DNA of 64,000 nucleotides from Bacteroidia bacterium. GTDB taxonomy: Bacteria; Bacteroidota; Bacteroidia; M30B66. Within the stretch, counting starts at the first letter, position 1, and every line of letters starts with the position of its first letter. The stretch is taken from NCBI GenBank assembly GCA_018401705.1, contig JAGYKL010000001.1:1-64000 (forward strand), in the 5' to 3' direction. The translations under genes and the position numbers were made by a program. The notes under the pieces were generated by a model. The model ran no database searches. It was not told where the DNA came from and was given only the letters and a program-made list of their open reading frames with translations. This document shows, piece after piece, positions 8,049 through 18,287 of the stretch.

Positions 8049-10148
8049 TCAATCGGTAGCTTTAATGATTCTCTCCGACAATAATTCCTTTCCATCAGTA
8101 AAAATTCTAATGAAATAAATGCCTTCAGCTAATGGATCTAAGAAAAACTGCAATTCATTAAGCCCTTTCTTTGCCTCTGAATTAATAATCTCGGCAACCA
8201 GTTTTCCGGAAGCATCATAAATAAATACCTCCAACTTTGTGTCCTGTTCTAAGGAGAACTGATAATTTATCTGATTGGTAAAAGGATTGGGATAAACAAC
8301 TCCAAATGCACCTTGGCTTTGAGGGGTAAAATCAACAATTGCAGAACAGCCCCTAGCATCAACAACTCTTAAGTTAACAGGAACTCCATCGCAAGCTTGA
8401 TTAAATTCTGAGTCACCTTGCTGTGAATTCCAGAAATACTGGTAAGGAGAAATTCCCTGAGAAACCTTAGCTCTAAGTATCCCACTGCAAGTGGAAGCCA
8501 TACCTTCTTGAGTTATTGAGGCATAAATCTGAGTTGTATCTGGACTAAATATCTCATTTACCCAGGTAGCGTTCTTTCGATTTAGCATTCCAAAATAACC
8601 TGAAGAATAAACCTTACCTGGTTGATTGAATCGGGTTTGAAAACCAAGGTAATCACCCCATCGTTCGTAGGTTCCGGTTAGCCTGTCGACATAATTTTCT
8701 CCTTCCTTTAGAATTAATGTTTCTGAAATGCGTCCGTCATTTGCCACATATTTACAGGCTACGCCAGGGAAGCTATCGGGAGAAGAATAATTGAATCCGA
8801 TCATTACCTCTGCATCACAGTTTTCATTTCCCGCGAAAGCGATGTTGGGATATCCATAATCTAAAATTGAATCTCCGAGAATAGTTCCGGTGATTGAAAA
8901 ATCGCCTGTTGGGTTAGTTACATTTCCATAGTAAATTGAAGAATATCCAGTTTCCGGATTAATTGTATTGGCAACAAACTTTATTTCATCATTTAAAAGT
9001 ATTGCTCCTAAGACTCTTGCATCATTAGTTTGCAGACCTCCTGTAGGGTCGGTCGGATCAGTATCTTGCTGCCTTCCGTTAGGTGGCATTCCATAAGGAA
9101 CATCGGTTTGAGATTGTCTTATTTCGAGCAAGGTATCTCCTTCGGGGGAAGGTTTTAATTGCAATAAAAACAAAGTGTCGTTCTCGAGATCGAAATTCCG
9201 ATTAGACATGAAGAATACTTGTTCTGCTTGCCCTCTAGCTCCTTGCACAGGGTGAAGATTTCTTATAAAACGTCCGTTATAGCGTATATCGGAAAATAGC
9301 TCGGAATCAATCTCTTCTTCTCCAGCATACCCTTTGGCAGTATTTACTTTCCAAATAACAGAACCGTCAAAACCCTCTTGCCAAGTTGGAGCCGTGTCAA
9401 TGATTAAATTTCCAGTAATGTATAACATTCCTCCGCTTAAGGAGATTGCAGGAAAATCAGTCCACCTGTCATTATTGAGCGGATTTCCTGATAAAAAATA
9501 AGTATTCCATGGATCAAGTGGGCTGTTTGAGGATGAAAAAGCTACAATATATCCATTGGTAGCAGGGTCTGAGTTCTTTAGAAACACAAGAATAAACCTA
9601 TCGGTTAGCTCATCGTAGATAAGTTTAGGGTCAAAATAGTTATCTGTTGCACTACCACCGCCTGCAATTGCTCTGAGGCTAAGAGACCCGTTTGGGAAAA
9701 CAATAGTGTCATTATCAAGGTCATAAGCATAAACCAAACTGTTAATAGCAGCCAACAAAATTCCTCCGTTGGAAACAGCAAGTGTGTTATCGTTTGGAAT
9801 TCCGCCGGTAATAACTATTTCGGTTCCGCTTGGCAGAACTCTTGTGAATCCCAATCCACGGCCAAGAACAGGAGCCGGTGCAGGCTCTGAGTTAATATTT
9901 TTGGGTGCGCCTTGAACTTTGCTTTTAAAATATTCCTTCTGCTTTATCTTTTGCTGCATCAAAAATGAGCGGTAAGAATTACCATCAGGCAATGGCGCTT
10001 CAAGACTAAAAAGCTGAGCGTTGAAATCGGGCTGAGCTTCCATTGGATTAAAACTTCCAAGAAATTTCGCAGACAATTGAGTCTTAACAGTAGTTTGCGC
10101 CCATGAAAAGCATGGAAGCAGAAAAATAAAAACAAGAATTCTAAGCAT
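8049..10148 (-). CDS. Large secreted protein with T9SS C-terminal sorting domain
   Basis: This 699-residue protein has a signal peptide (about 1-17, cleavage near CFSWAQ). A long beta-rich middle follows that I cannot assign to a named enzyme family. The final 85 residues are a type IX secretion sorting domain: GVVYPNPFTNQINYQF, then EVFIYDASGKLV and GIYFIRIFTDG. Just before it, around residues 555-610, is a short Ig-like segment (GISPYQYFWNSQQGDSEFN) of the SprB-repeat kind. The middle contains phrases typical of Bacteroidota propeller-like exoproteins (NDNTLAVSNGGILLAAINS, DPKLIYDELTDRFILVF). The protein should be exported to the cell surface; its role is unknown. Confidence 0.8.
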   Translation of the reverse strand: MLRILVFIFLLPCFSWAQTTVKTQLSAKFLGSFNPMEAQPDFNAQLFSLEAPLPDGNSYRSFLMQQKIKQKEYFKSKVQGAPKNINSEPAPAPVLGRGLGFTRVLPSGTEIVITGGIPNDNTLAVSNGGILLAAINSLVYAYDLDNDTIVFPNGSLSLRAIAGGGSATDNYFDPKLIYDELTDRFILVFLKNSDPATNGYIVAFSSSNSPLDPWNTYFLSGNPLNNDRWTDFPAISLSGGMLYITGNLIIDTAPTWQEGFDGSVIWKVNTAKGYAGEEEIDSELFSDIRYNGRFIRNLHPVQGARGQAEQVFFMSNRNFDLENDTLFLLQLKPSPEGDTLLEIRQSQTDVPYGMPPNGRQQDTDPTDPTGGLQTNDARVLGAILLNDEIKFVANTINPETGYSSIYYGNVTNPTGDFSITGTILGDSILDYGYPNIAFAGNENCDAEVMIGFNYSSPDSFPGVACKYVANDGRISETLILKEGENYVDRLTGTYERWGDYLGFQTRFNQPGKVYSSGYFGMLNRKNATWVNEIFSPDTTQIYASITQEGMASTCSGILRAKVSQGISPYQYFWNSQQGDSEFNQACDGVPVNLRVVDARGCSAIVDFTPQSQGAFGVVYPNPFTNQINYQFSLEQDTKLEVFIYDASGKLVAEIINSEAKKGLNELQFFLDPLAEGIYFIRIFTDGKELLSERIIKATD

Positions 10149-10297
10149 GACAGCAAGATAGCAAAGAAGGTGATTAGTAGATTAATTTTTACTGTGTAGA
10201 GAATTGAAGGACTCACAAATCAGAGAATCTTTAATATTTCAACATATGTGTTAACAAAACAAGGTGATAAAGCATCAAAAGAAAGGCACTCCTTCCC

Positions 10298-10305
10298 TAT
10301 TTTTG
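10298..10305 (+). promoter_or_regulatory. -7 box that argues for the ATG start of the topoisomerase gene
   Basis: TATTTTTG matches TAnnTTTG exactly and ends six bases before the ATG at 10312. If used, the transcript would be nearly leaderless and the GTG at 10264 in the ORF track could not be the start. I see no TTG element at the expected -33 distance. Confidence 0.4.
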
Positions 10306-10311
10306 CGCACC

Positions 10312-12978
10312 ATGGTTGAAGAAATACCTGAATACGAAGACGAATCCTTAGAACCGGAGCCAGGCGAAGGAAGTGAAGAATCAACAGCTGATCGTGCCAC
10401 CCTTGTTTCAGGAATGTACGAAAGTTGGTTTCTCGATTATGCTTCTTATGTAATTCTGGAACGTGCAGTACCTTATGTTGAAGATGGCCTAAAGCCTGTT
10501 CAGAGAAGGATTTTGCATGCCATGAAGGAGTTAGATGATGGAAGATATAATAAGGTTGCCAATGTAATTGGTCATACCATGAAGTATCACCCGCATGGAG
10601 ATGCTTCAATTGGTGATGCACTTGTGCAATTGGGTCAAAAAGACTTATTAATAGATTGCCAGGGTAATTGGGGAAATACCTACACTGGAGATTCAGCAGC
10701 GGCCCCTAGATATATTGAAGCTCGTTTATCAAAGCTTGCTGGGGAGATTTTATTCAATGCAAAAACTACGAACTGGCAATTAAGTTACGACGGAAGAAAT
10801 AAGGAGCCTTTAACCCTTCCAGTGAAGTTCCCATTGCTTCTGGCTCAAGGTGTAGAAGGTATTGCTGTAGGACTTGCTTGTAAAATACTACCACATAACT
10901 TCATTGAATTACTTGATGCAAGTATTGCTGAATTAAAGGGAAAATCATTTGAAATTCTGCCTGATTTCCCATCAGGCGGATTGGCGGATTTTAGCAAGTA
11001 CAATGACGGAGCTCGAGGAGGCAAGGTAAGAGTTAGAGCAAAAATTGCTCAACATGATAAAAATACACTTCTTATATCCGATATACCATTCGGAACAACC
11101 ACAGGTTCTTTGATTGACTCTATATTGTTGGCAAACGACAAAGGGAAAATCAAGATTAAAAAGATTGAAGACAATACTTCAGATAAGGTTGAAATTTTAG
11201 TCCATTTACCTGCTGGCATTTCGCCAGATAAGACCATTGACGCTTTATTTGCCGTAACGGCTTGTGAGGTAAGCATTTCGCCAAATGCTGTAATCATTGA
11301 AAACGATAAACCAAGATTTGTCGGGGTTTCTGAAATACTTAAGTTATCGGTTAAAAACACCGTTAAGCTGTTAAAGCTAGAACTAGAAATTGAAAAATCT
11401 GAACTGGAAGAGCAGTGGCATTTTAGTTCCCTTGAAAAGATTTTCATTGAAGAGCGAATCTACCGGGATATTGAGGAATGTGAAACCTGGGAAGAAGTAA
11501 TTGAAGCTATTGAAAAAGGATTGAAGCCTTTTACCAAAAAGCTAAGAAGAGAGGTAACAAGAGATGATATTGTTCGATTAACAGAGATCAAAATCAAGAG
11601 GATTTCAAAATTCGACGCATTTAAAGCGGATGAACATATTCTTGGGCTTGAAGAAAAAATCTCTAATTGCGAATATCACCTTGAGCACTTAACTGAATAC
11701 GCAATAACCTGGTATCAGAACTTAAAAAAGAAATACAGTGATGGTCGAGAGAGGAAAACTGAAATCAGACATTTCGATACAATTGAGATTTCGAAAGTTG
11801 TCATAAACAACGAGAAGCTATATGTAAATAGAGAAGAAGGCTTCGCCGGATATGGAATTAAGAAGGATGAGTTTGTTTGCGATTGCTCCGACATTGATGA
11901 TATAGTAGTTATGCGAGCCGATGGAACGATGCTGGTAACTAAAATTGCTGATAAAGCTTTCGTAGGAAAGGACATTTTACATATTAATGTTTTTAGAAAA
12001 AACGACGACCGCACTATTTACAACCTGGTGTATCAGGATGGAAAAACTGGTCCATATTATGTGAAGCGCTTTGCTATTTCGGGCGTAATTCGTGACAAAG
12101 AATATGCTTTAACGAAAGGTAATAAAGGCAGTCGCGCAATTTACTTGAGTGCGAATCCTAACGGAGAAAGTGAAACGCTTCAAATATTCCTCAAACCAAG
12201 GCCAAAGCTTAAAAGACAAGTTTAACTGAGTCTCTAAGGTCTGGGGTCACAAATGGCAGGTGGGAATATTTTAAGTAAAATTCCGATTAGAAAAATCATT
12301 CTTAAAGAAAAGGGACAATCGACCCTTGGTGCTCGACAGATTTGGTGGGATGAATCGGTGAAGAGAATTAACACCGATGGCAGAGGCGAACTATTAGGCT
12401 CATTTGGCGCAGGAGACAAGATTCTCACCATTATGCAGAGTGGCACTTATCGCTTGTATGATGCAGATCCTTCAACTCACTTTGATGAAGACTTGCTTTA
12501 TATTCTTAAATTTGATCAACGTCGCCCAGTTTCAGCTATTTACTACGATGGTGAAACAAAAACCCATATGGTTAAGCGTTTTCTGGTTGAGGGAGGCGAT
12601 AAAAAGACCTCTTTTATTAGTGAGCATGCTGATTCAAAGCTTGAATTTGTATCAATTGCCACCTATCCAAGAGTTCAACTTGAATTTGGCAAGATGGGGA
12701 AATTTGAACGGCAAGCGCAAGAGGTTTTGTTGGAAGAATTTATTGCAGTTAAAGGATTTAAAGCAAAAGGGAAGAAATTAAGTGCCAATCCACCTAAGAA
12801 GATAATTGCTCTTGATCCACTTCCGGAACCTGAGCCGGAGCCTGAACCTGAACCTGAACCTGAACCTACGTCTGATGCTTCTGAAAATGCTAAAGTAGAA
12901 AGTAGCGAAGTAAAGCCTAATATTATTGTTGACCTTGAGGACGATGACGCTCAGATGCGTTTGTTTGGAGGTGATTAG
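10312..12978 (+). pseudogene. parC: Type IIA topoisomerase subunit A (ParC/GyrA type), interrupted by two in-frame stops
   Basis: The DNA-cleaving subunit of topoisomerase IV or gyrase, which passes one duplex through another. The first part has YASYVILERAVPYVEDGLKP, HGDASIGDALV and the catalytic tyrosine in AAAPRYIEARL (residue 134 from the ATG at 10312). The second part continues the C-terminal DNA-wrapping repeats (GGNILSKIPIRKIILKEKG) and ends in a Pro-Glu repeat and an acidic tail. Between them, in the same frame, lie TAA at 12223 and TAA at 12235; relatives normally have a few extra residues at this point. About 890 codons in total fits the Bacteroidota ParC-like family. The gene should be essential, so a sequence error or small assembly deletion is likely; real splitting into two proteins (second ATG at 12253) is the alternative. 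ParC rather than GyrA is a judgement from length and N-terminus. Confidence 0.8.
12823..12867 (+). repeat. Pro-Glu coding hexamer repeat
   Basis: The bases encode P(EP)7, with the 6 bp unit CCTGAA repeated four times without change and earlier units varied by GAGCCG. It lies in the linker just before the acidic C-terminus of the topoisomerase subunit. Such a tract can change length by slippage without losing frame. Confidence 0.8.
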
Positions 12979-13027
12979 GCTTAACTTATTATATTGCAAC
13001 GACATAGCAAATAAACATTAATTTTTG

Positions 13028-14707
13028 ATGAGTACTTTTTTCTCTAGAAACCTGATTATTTCATTTCTGCTTAGTCTTATCACTTTACTTGGCATTGTAA
13101 TTATGATTCCAATGCGCTTTGAGACCATTGATGACTTTTTCATGAGTGCAATAGCCTCTGGTTTTATTGGTGGAAATCCAGATGAGCATTTGATATATTC
13201 AAATTTCATCATTGGATTAGGCTTAAAGTTTCTTTACGGATTAGTTCCTGGCATTGCATGGTATGGTGTTTATTTATTTTTGAGTCATTGTATAGCATGG
13301 ACAATAATTCTATTTGTTTTCTTAGAGTTTATCGAAAGGAAATTTGCAATTTGGATTTTCATATACTTGATTATAGTATTTGAAGTTTACTTCCTACAAA
13401 ATTTTCAATTTACTACTTCAACAGCTCTGCTTTCATCGGCAGGCATGCTCCTTCTGTTTAGAAACATAACGCATTTTGGTTTTAATTTTAAACACCTAAT
13501 CCTTCCTTTTATAATAGTTGTTTTTGCTTCTTTAATGCGAATGCATTCAGCTGTATTATCTGTTATTTTATTTAGCCCCTTATTCCTCATCTTCTTACCT
13601 GATTTTAAAAAACTACTAAAAAGTGCTTTGGTGGTTGGGATTTTATTTGCTGTATGTAATATGAGTATGCCTCTCGATAAATGGTACTATAATTTATCTG
13701 ATAAGTGGGGCGATTATTATGACCATTTCTATGAGTCGGCAATATTCAACGATGACTCTTCTTTTTATATAGCTCATCTAATAAACCCAGAGAAACCCTA
13801 CAAAGATTTTGGATGGAGTGATAATGACCTAGCTGTTTTCACCTCTTTTTTCAGAGACTACCCACCTGTTTTCAACAGCTCTGCCTATGCAAATCTTCAT
13901 GTTGCAATGGATAAAGTTGCCTTTGATAAAAAGGCATTTATAAACAACTTATTCAGCAAATTCAGAAATATTCATCTGCTTGTTGTTCTACTATTCTGTT
14001 TAATCTTTGTAAAATCCTTTCGTTTGTTGATACCTTTTGCCATACTTACTTTAACGGTTGCTATTGTAGGATATGTTTTAATAAGGTTTCAACTAAAGGA
14101 ACGCGTTTTATTTTCTATTTTATTTACCCAAATTACAATTTTCTTATTCTTAATTTTTAAAGAATACAAAGAAGGTCGGACAAGAAAAATAAACTTTCTT
14201 CCAAGCAGTTTGAAACCTTATTATATCGTGGTTTTCCCGGTCCTCTTAAGTCTTCTTGCATTAAATACGTTCAGAAACACATTTACCAAAGGGAATAAAG
14301 CAAATCTTGAAGCTAAACAACTCTTAAAAAGCCAACTAGCCCTAATTTCAGATTGTAAATTAATCGCAGTTTTTGGTTCAAGTATAAAATTTGAAGCTGA
14401 AAGTCCATTTATAAATCGCTTTAATCACGAACAAAATCCAAGAATATACCCTATTTCAGCTTTTAGCAGAAGTCCTCTTTTATATGATTTTTTGGATGAA
14501 TATAAAGTAAGTAATTTTCCTGAATTATTATTGAAAAAGGATATCACAATTGCATGTCAGACTTCAGAATTATACGGCTCAGGTCCTGAATATTTGAAAA
14601 CCTTTTACAATGAACATTTTAGATGTGACCCAATTCTGAATGACTATGAAAGTGATGAAAAAGCCAATCTCCTTCTTTATAGCTTTTCGGGATGTAAAAA
14701 GTATTAA
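13028..14707 (+). CDS. Polytopic membrane protein, possibly a GT-C-type glycosyltransferase
   Basis: I start at the ATG at 13028, not the TTG at 13025. The protein (559 residues) has about ten membrane helices, alternating with a hydrophilic segment around 215-300, and ends in a soluble domain of about 130 residues. The first extracytoplasmic loop carries RFETIDDFFM, whose paired acidic residues sit where GT-C glycosyltransferases keep their catalytic acidic motif. GT-C enzymes transfer sugars from a lipid-phosphate carrier outside the cytoplasmic membrane. I do not recognise a closer family. It opens the polysaccharide locus and is followed 5 bp later by a methyltransferase gene in the same direction. 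Confidence 0.6.
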   Translation: MSTFFSRNLIISFLLSLITLLGIVIMIPMRFETIDDFFMSAIASGFIGGNPDEHLIYSNFIIGLGLKFLYGLVPGIAWYGVYLFLSHCIAWTIILFVFLEFIERKFAIWIFIYLIIVFEVYFLQNFQFTTSTALLSSAGMLLLFRNITHFGFNFKHLILPFIIVVFASLMRMHSAVLSVILFSPLFLIFLPDFKKLLKSALVVGILFAVCNMSMPLDKWYYNLSDKWGDYYDHFYESAIFNDDSSFYIAHLINPEKPYKDFGWSDNDLAVFTSFFRDYPPVFNSSAYANLHVAMDKVAFDKKAFINNLFSKFRNIHLLVVLLFCLIFVKSFRLLIPFAILTLTVAIVGYVLIRFQLKERVLFSILFTQITIFLFLIFKEYKEGRTRKINFLPSSLKPYYIVVFPVLLSLLALNTFRNTFTKGNKANLEAKQLLKSQLALISDCKLIAVFGSSIKFEAESPFINRFNHEQNPRIYPISAFSRSPLLYDFLDEYKVSNFPELLLKKDITIACQTSELYGSGPEYLKTFYNEHFRCDPILNDYESDEKANLLLYSFSGCKKY

Positions 14708-14712
14708 TACCT

Positions 14713-15546
14713 ATGAATAATATAAATCTACTTGAGCTTTCAATCGGCCTTGAAAACAAAGAAGGAATTTGGTATCCAAGGGAAAAGAAAAAAATATCTT
14801 ATCCTGATGCAGGAAATGCAGATTGCCTTCAAGTTGAGGATAATAGTTTTTGGTTCAAACATCGAAACAAGTGTATTTCAACATTGGTAAAGCGATTTGC
14901 AGGTGATAAGATTTTCTGGGATATTGGTGGAGGAAACGGCTTTGTTGCAAAGGGATTACAGTCAGAAGACATTTCAACTATTTTAATCGAGCCTGGAGAG
15001 CAGGGAGCTCAATCAGCTTACGAAAGAGGAGTGGAGAATGTAATTTGCGCTACATTCGAGAATGCAGGATTAAACAAACAAGTTATTGAGGCTGCTGGAT
15101 TATTTGATGTTTTAGAGCATATTGAGAATGATGTTGATTTTCTTAAATCCCTAAACAATTCAATGGCTAAAGAAGGAATGGTATTTATTACTGTTCCAGC
15201 CTACCAAAGTTTATGGTCTAAGGATGATGATTATGCGGGACATTACAGAAGATATACAACAAAACAATTAAATGAAACTCTTGACAAAGCAGGCTTCTCA
15301 CCTGTTTTTGACACTTATATCTTTTCTGTTCTAGTCTTACCAGTTTTTCTATTAAGAACAATACCTAGCAAGTTAGGTATTGGCAATGATCCTTCATCGA
15401 AGAAAAAGATTCAGTCTGATCACCAAGCAGAAGGTCTGGCCTCAAAGGTGCTAACTTCAATTTGGAATAGTGAATTGAAGAAATTAAAAGACGGCAAAAG
15501 AATTTCAATTGGGGGAAGTTGCCTTGTGGTAGCAAGAAAAAGGTAA
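14713..15546 (+). CDS. Class I SAM-dependent methyltransferase
   Basis: This 277-residue protein has a Rossmann methyltransferase core. Motif I is FWDIGGGNGFVAKGL (about 75-90), the acidic end of strand 2 is ILIEPG, and the strand 4 region AAGLFDVLEHIEND precedes MVFITVPAYQSLWSKDDDYA, a pattern common in polysaccharide-associated methyltransferases. A hydrophobic segment near 195-210 (FSVLVLPVFLLRTI) may touch the membrane. Position right after the GT-C-like gene suggests methylation of a glycan or its lipid carrier, but the substrate is unknown. Confidence 0.85.
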   Translation: MNNINLLELSIGLENKEGIWYPREKKKISYPDAGNADCLQVEDNSFWFKHRNKCISTLVKRFAGDKIFWDIGGGNGFVAKGLQSEDISTILIEPGEQGAQSAYERGVENVICATFENAGLNKQVIEAAGLFDVLEHIENDVDFLKSLNNSMAKEGMVFITVPAYQSLWSKDDDYAGHYRRYTTKQLNETLDKAGFSPVFDTYIFSVLVLPVFLLRTIPSKLGIGNDPSSKKKIQSDHQAEGLASKVLTSIWNSELKKLKDGKRISIGGSCLVVARKR

Positions 15547-15557
15547 ATTAATTACCT
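15541..15557 (-). terminator. Weak terminator between convergent genes
   Basis: On the minus strand AGGTAA-TTAAT-TTACCT forms a 6 bp hairpin followed by TTTTTCTT. It overlaps the ends of the methyltransferase gene and the small membrane protein gene. The stem is AT-rich and weak. Confidence 0.4.
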
Positions 15558-15928
15558 CTTGCAATTACTATCACGCCTGCACAGATTAGAGCTATCCCAA
15601 TAAATCTTGACCAGGTAAATGGCTCATTAAAGACGAGCATACTTAGGATAAAAACCAGAACAAACGAGAGACTGGTAAATGGATAGGCGTATGACAATTC
15701 GAATTTTGTTAATGCAACAGACCAAGCAACACTAGCCAGGAAAGCTGCTGCAAATCCTGAAATAATCCATGGGTCTAAGTAGGCAAAGAATATGTATTTA
15801 AACTTGGAAGAAACCCCTGGTGGCATTTGCCCTTTCATACCCATACGCCACTTAAATACTATTTGACCGTAAACAGTTAAGGCAATAGTAAGAAAGATGT
15901 AGATATAAGAGCTTAGTTTAGCGAGCAT
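15548..15928 (-). CDS. EamA/SMR-type four-helix membrane protein (ArnE/ArnF-like)
   Basis: This 126-residue protein has four hydrophobic helices and the feel of the small multidrug resistance and EamA families (LTIALTVYGQIVFKW in helix 1, AYPFTSLSFVLVFILSMLVF in helix 3, and RFIGIALICAGVIVI in helix 4). ArnE/ArnF members flip undecaprenyl-phosphate sugars across the inner membrane. In a polysaccharide locus with an ArnC-like glycosyltransferase and a GT-C-like protein this is a more likely role than drug export. Its start overlaps the end of the aminotransferase gene by 11 bp, so the two are probably translated together. Confidence 0.78.
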   Translation of the reverse strand: MLAKLSSYIYIFLTIALTVYGQIVFKWRMGMKGQMPPGVSSKFKYIFFAYLDPWIISGFAAAFLASVAWSVALTKFELSYAYPFTSLSFVLVFILSMLVFNEPFTWSRFIGIALICAGVIVIARGN

Positions 15929-17054
15929 TGAAAAAGTTTAAGATTGAATCTGTAATCCTATTTAAATCATTGTCAGAAAGCTCATAATAGAAAGGAAGTC
16001 TAAGTAATGTGTCAGTGTAATGATCCGCGAATTTTAATTCGCGACCATCATGACTACCTTTAAAATAATCACTTTTGTGCAAGGATAGATAATGAAATAC
16101 AGCTTGTATATTATTCTTTTTTAAATGCTCAATTAATGCGGAACGTTCTTGGATATTATTGCAAACTAGATAAAACATGTGAGCATTATTAGTCGCATAA
16201 TCAGGAATAAAGGGCAATTTCACACCCGATCTTGCTGTTAAGGGCGAAAGGGCTTTTCCAAAATGCTCCCAAATTGCCTTTCTTTTAGACTGAATTTCCC
16301 GCATCTTTTCAAGTTGAGCGAATAAAAATGCTGCAATTATATCAGAGGGGAGAAACGAAGAACCCATATCCACCCAATTATACTTATCAACTTCTCCTCT
16401 AAAAAATGCTGAACGATTAGTACCTTTTTCTCTTATAATCTCAGCTCTAGCATTGAACTTTTCATCGTTTGAAACAAATAGCCCTCCTTCTCCGGAAATA
16501 ATATTCTTAGTTTCATGAAATGAAAATGCTGACATAGCCCCAAAGGACCCTAAAGGTTTGCCTTTGTAGTAAGAATCAATTGCTTGAGCAGCATCTTCAA
16601 TAATAGCAATTCCATATTTGTTTCCCAATGCTAAAAGAGGGTCCATATCACATGCAACCCCAGCATAATGAACGGGAATAATAGCTTTGGTTTTGCTAGT
16701 AATTAGTTCTTCAACCAAATTAACATCCATATTAGGAGAATCAGCTGAACTATCAACAAAAACAATGTTAGCACCTCTTAAAATAAATGCATTTACAGTA
16801 GAAACGAATGTATATGAGGGAACTATGACTTCATCGCCAGGCTTGATGTTTAATAGGATGGCACACATCTCTAAAGCATCAGTGCAAGACGTAGTCAACA
16901 AGGCTTTCGAAAACCCATACTTATTTTCAAAAAAGTTGTGACATTTTTTGGTGAATTCGCCATCGCCACTGATTTTTTTATTGGTAACTGCGGCTCTGAT
17001 ATATTCCAACTCATTACCAGTCATGTAAGGCTTATTGAAGCCGATGAAGTCCAT
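15918..17054 (-). CDS. wecE: dTDP-4-amino-4,6-dideoxygalactose transaminase
   Basis: This 378-residue PLP-dependent aminotransferase belongs to the DegT/DnrJ/EryC1 fold. The opening MDFIGFNKPYMTGNE and the cluster GDGEFTKKCHNFFE are typical of WecE/RffA. IIEDAAQAIDS carries the aspartate that contacts the PLP ring nitrogen, and the Schiff-base lysine is in SFHETKNIISGEGG near 184. WecE converts dTDP-4-keto-6-deoxyglucose to dTDP-Fuc4N using glutamate. RmlA and RmlB, which would supply the substrate, are not in the window. An acetyltransferase of the PglD/NeuD type downstream in the same locus could acylate the new amine. Confidence 0.88.
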   Translation of the reverse strand: MDFIGFNKPYMTGNELEYIRAAVTNKKISGDGEFTKKCHNFFENKYGFSKALLTTSCTDALEMCAILLNIKPGDEVIVPSYTFVSTVNAFILRGANIVFVDSSADSPNMDVNLVEELITSKTKAIIPVHYAGVACDMDPLLALGNKYGIAIIEDAAQAIDSYYKGKPLGSFGAMSAFSFHETKNIISGEGGLFVSNDEKFNARAEIIREKGTNRSAFFRGEVDKYNWVDMGSSFLPSDIIAAFLFAQLEKMREIQSKRKAIWEHFGKALSPLTARSGVKLPFIPDYATNNAHMFYLVCNNIQERSALIEHLKKNNIQAVFHYLSLHKSDYFKGSHDGRELKFADHYTDTLLRLPFYYELSDNDLNRITDSILNFFNAR

Positions 17055-17132
17055 ATTTGAGCGCTTATTTGAAAATGAAAATTATGTTGTTTGACAAGCC
17101 TTTAATTTTGAGATGCAAATTACGAATAGAAC

Positions 17133-18287
17133 TTAATGCTTGGTGCTTGGTGCAAATTTATCTTTTAAGCCATTTAAAGGACCCTCAAAGATTAACCACG
17201 ATATGTTTGCCAATAAATAGGCGATCATGAAAATTGTCACGCCATAAACAACGCCTTGAAAAGGAAATTTACCAGGGTTAATGAATGATAATCCAAAACT
17301 AAAAATCATAGCTGCAGGGTATTGAAGGAGGTACATTGCATAGCTATACTTTCCAATTTTACGCATAATTGAGCTAGAAAAAAACTTCAAAACAGGAGTA
17401 TCATAAAACAAACAAAATAGTATTATTCCTCCATAGCTAAGACTATTAAGAAGGTAGCCAAATAAGTACATTGGAGGATAGAATGAAACTAAGCCTAGGT
17501 TGCGTGTTCGATCATAATCTTCAAGAATATTCGAGCCACAATAATAAGCTAATCCAATTGTGAGGATAAGGATAAATGGTAATAAACGAAGATACCATTT
17601 GATGACATTTTGGTATTTATCATATTGAAACAAAAGCATCCTGAGCAGTCCGCCTAAAGCTATACCATCAAAATGCAAGAGAGTATTATGATACATCTGT
17701 CGTGGCTGGAAGAATTCAAAATGATGCCCGATTAGCCTTAAACTGAAAGAAAGTATTATAAGACTGAATAACAAGCGAACCCAGTTTGTCTCATTCAAAT
17801 AATAAACAAGAGTAGGATATAATAAATAATACTGCTCCTCAATAGATAATGACCATGCAACAACAAGTATTGGATGAAAAGGTATACCCAATTCAACATC
17901 GAAATTGCTTAAATAAAGCCAATACCAAGCGGATACTTCATATTCCTTCAAGAATAAAATGGATACAATAATCATTAAGTAATACAGAGGAAAAATCCTT
18001 AAAAACCTCCTTATATAGAAGTTCTTGAAGTAATTTTTCTTTTCTTTTGTCTTATACAATATCCCAGTAATCAGGAAACCAGATAGGACAAAGAAAAGAT
18101 CAACGCCTGACCATCCCATTAACCAAAAACAATCCCAAACTTTAAATATAAATGAATCTTTAAAGACACTCATTGTCTTTGGAAAGAAGTGATAAAAAAG
18201 AACAAATGAAACGGCAAAGCCTCGCACCCCGTCTAAAAAAGGAATATTCTTGCCGCTCTGAGCTAAAAGTAAACGTTCTGTATTCAC
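17133..18287 (-). CDS. OafA/YrhL-type membrane acyltransferase
   Basis: This 384-residue protein has about ten membrane helices and the acyltransferase 3 hallmarks: IPFLDGVRGFAVSFVLFYHF at the N-terminus with its proposed catalytic histidine, GVDLFFVLSGFLITGIL, FYIRRFLRIFPLYYL and VAWSLSIEEQYYLLYP. Family members move acetyl or other acyl groups onto sugars of O-antigen, peptidoglycan or exopolysaccharide at the inner membrane. Translation starts with GTG at 18287, sharing one base with the TAG of the upstream hydrolase gene, which points to coupled translation. Confidence 0.88.
   Translation of the reverse strand: MNTERLLLAQSGKNIPFLDGVRGFAVSFVLFYHFFPKTMSVFKDSFIFKVWDCFWLMGWSGVDLFFVLSGFLITGILYKTKEKKNYFKNFYIRRFLRIFPLYYLMIIVSILFLKEYEVSAWYWLYLSNFDVELGIPFHPILVVAWSLSIEEQYYLLYPTLVYYLNETNWVRLLFSLIILSFSLRLIGHHFEFFQPRQMYHNTLLHFDGIALGGLLRMLLFQYDKYQNVIKWYLRLLPFILILTIGLAYYCGSNILEDYDRTRNLGLVSFYPPMYLFGYLLNSLSYGGIILFCLFYDTPVLKFFSSSIMRKIGKYSYAMYLLQYPAAMIFSFGLSFINPGKFPFQGVVYGVTIFMIAYLLANISWLIFEGPLNGLKDKFAPSTKH

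Noticed and set aside
10220-10621. 133-residue minus-strand ORF beside the topoisomerase start
   Set aside because: Histidine- and leucine-rich shadow of the ParC-type coding region; no recognisable domain.
12778-13005. 75-residue minus-strand ORF rich in Arg-Phe
   Set aside because: It is the reverse reading of the Pro-Glu hexamer repeat in the topoisomerase tail.
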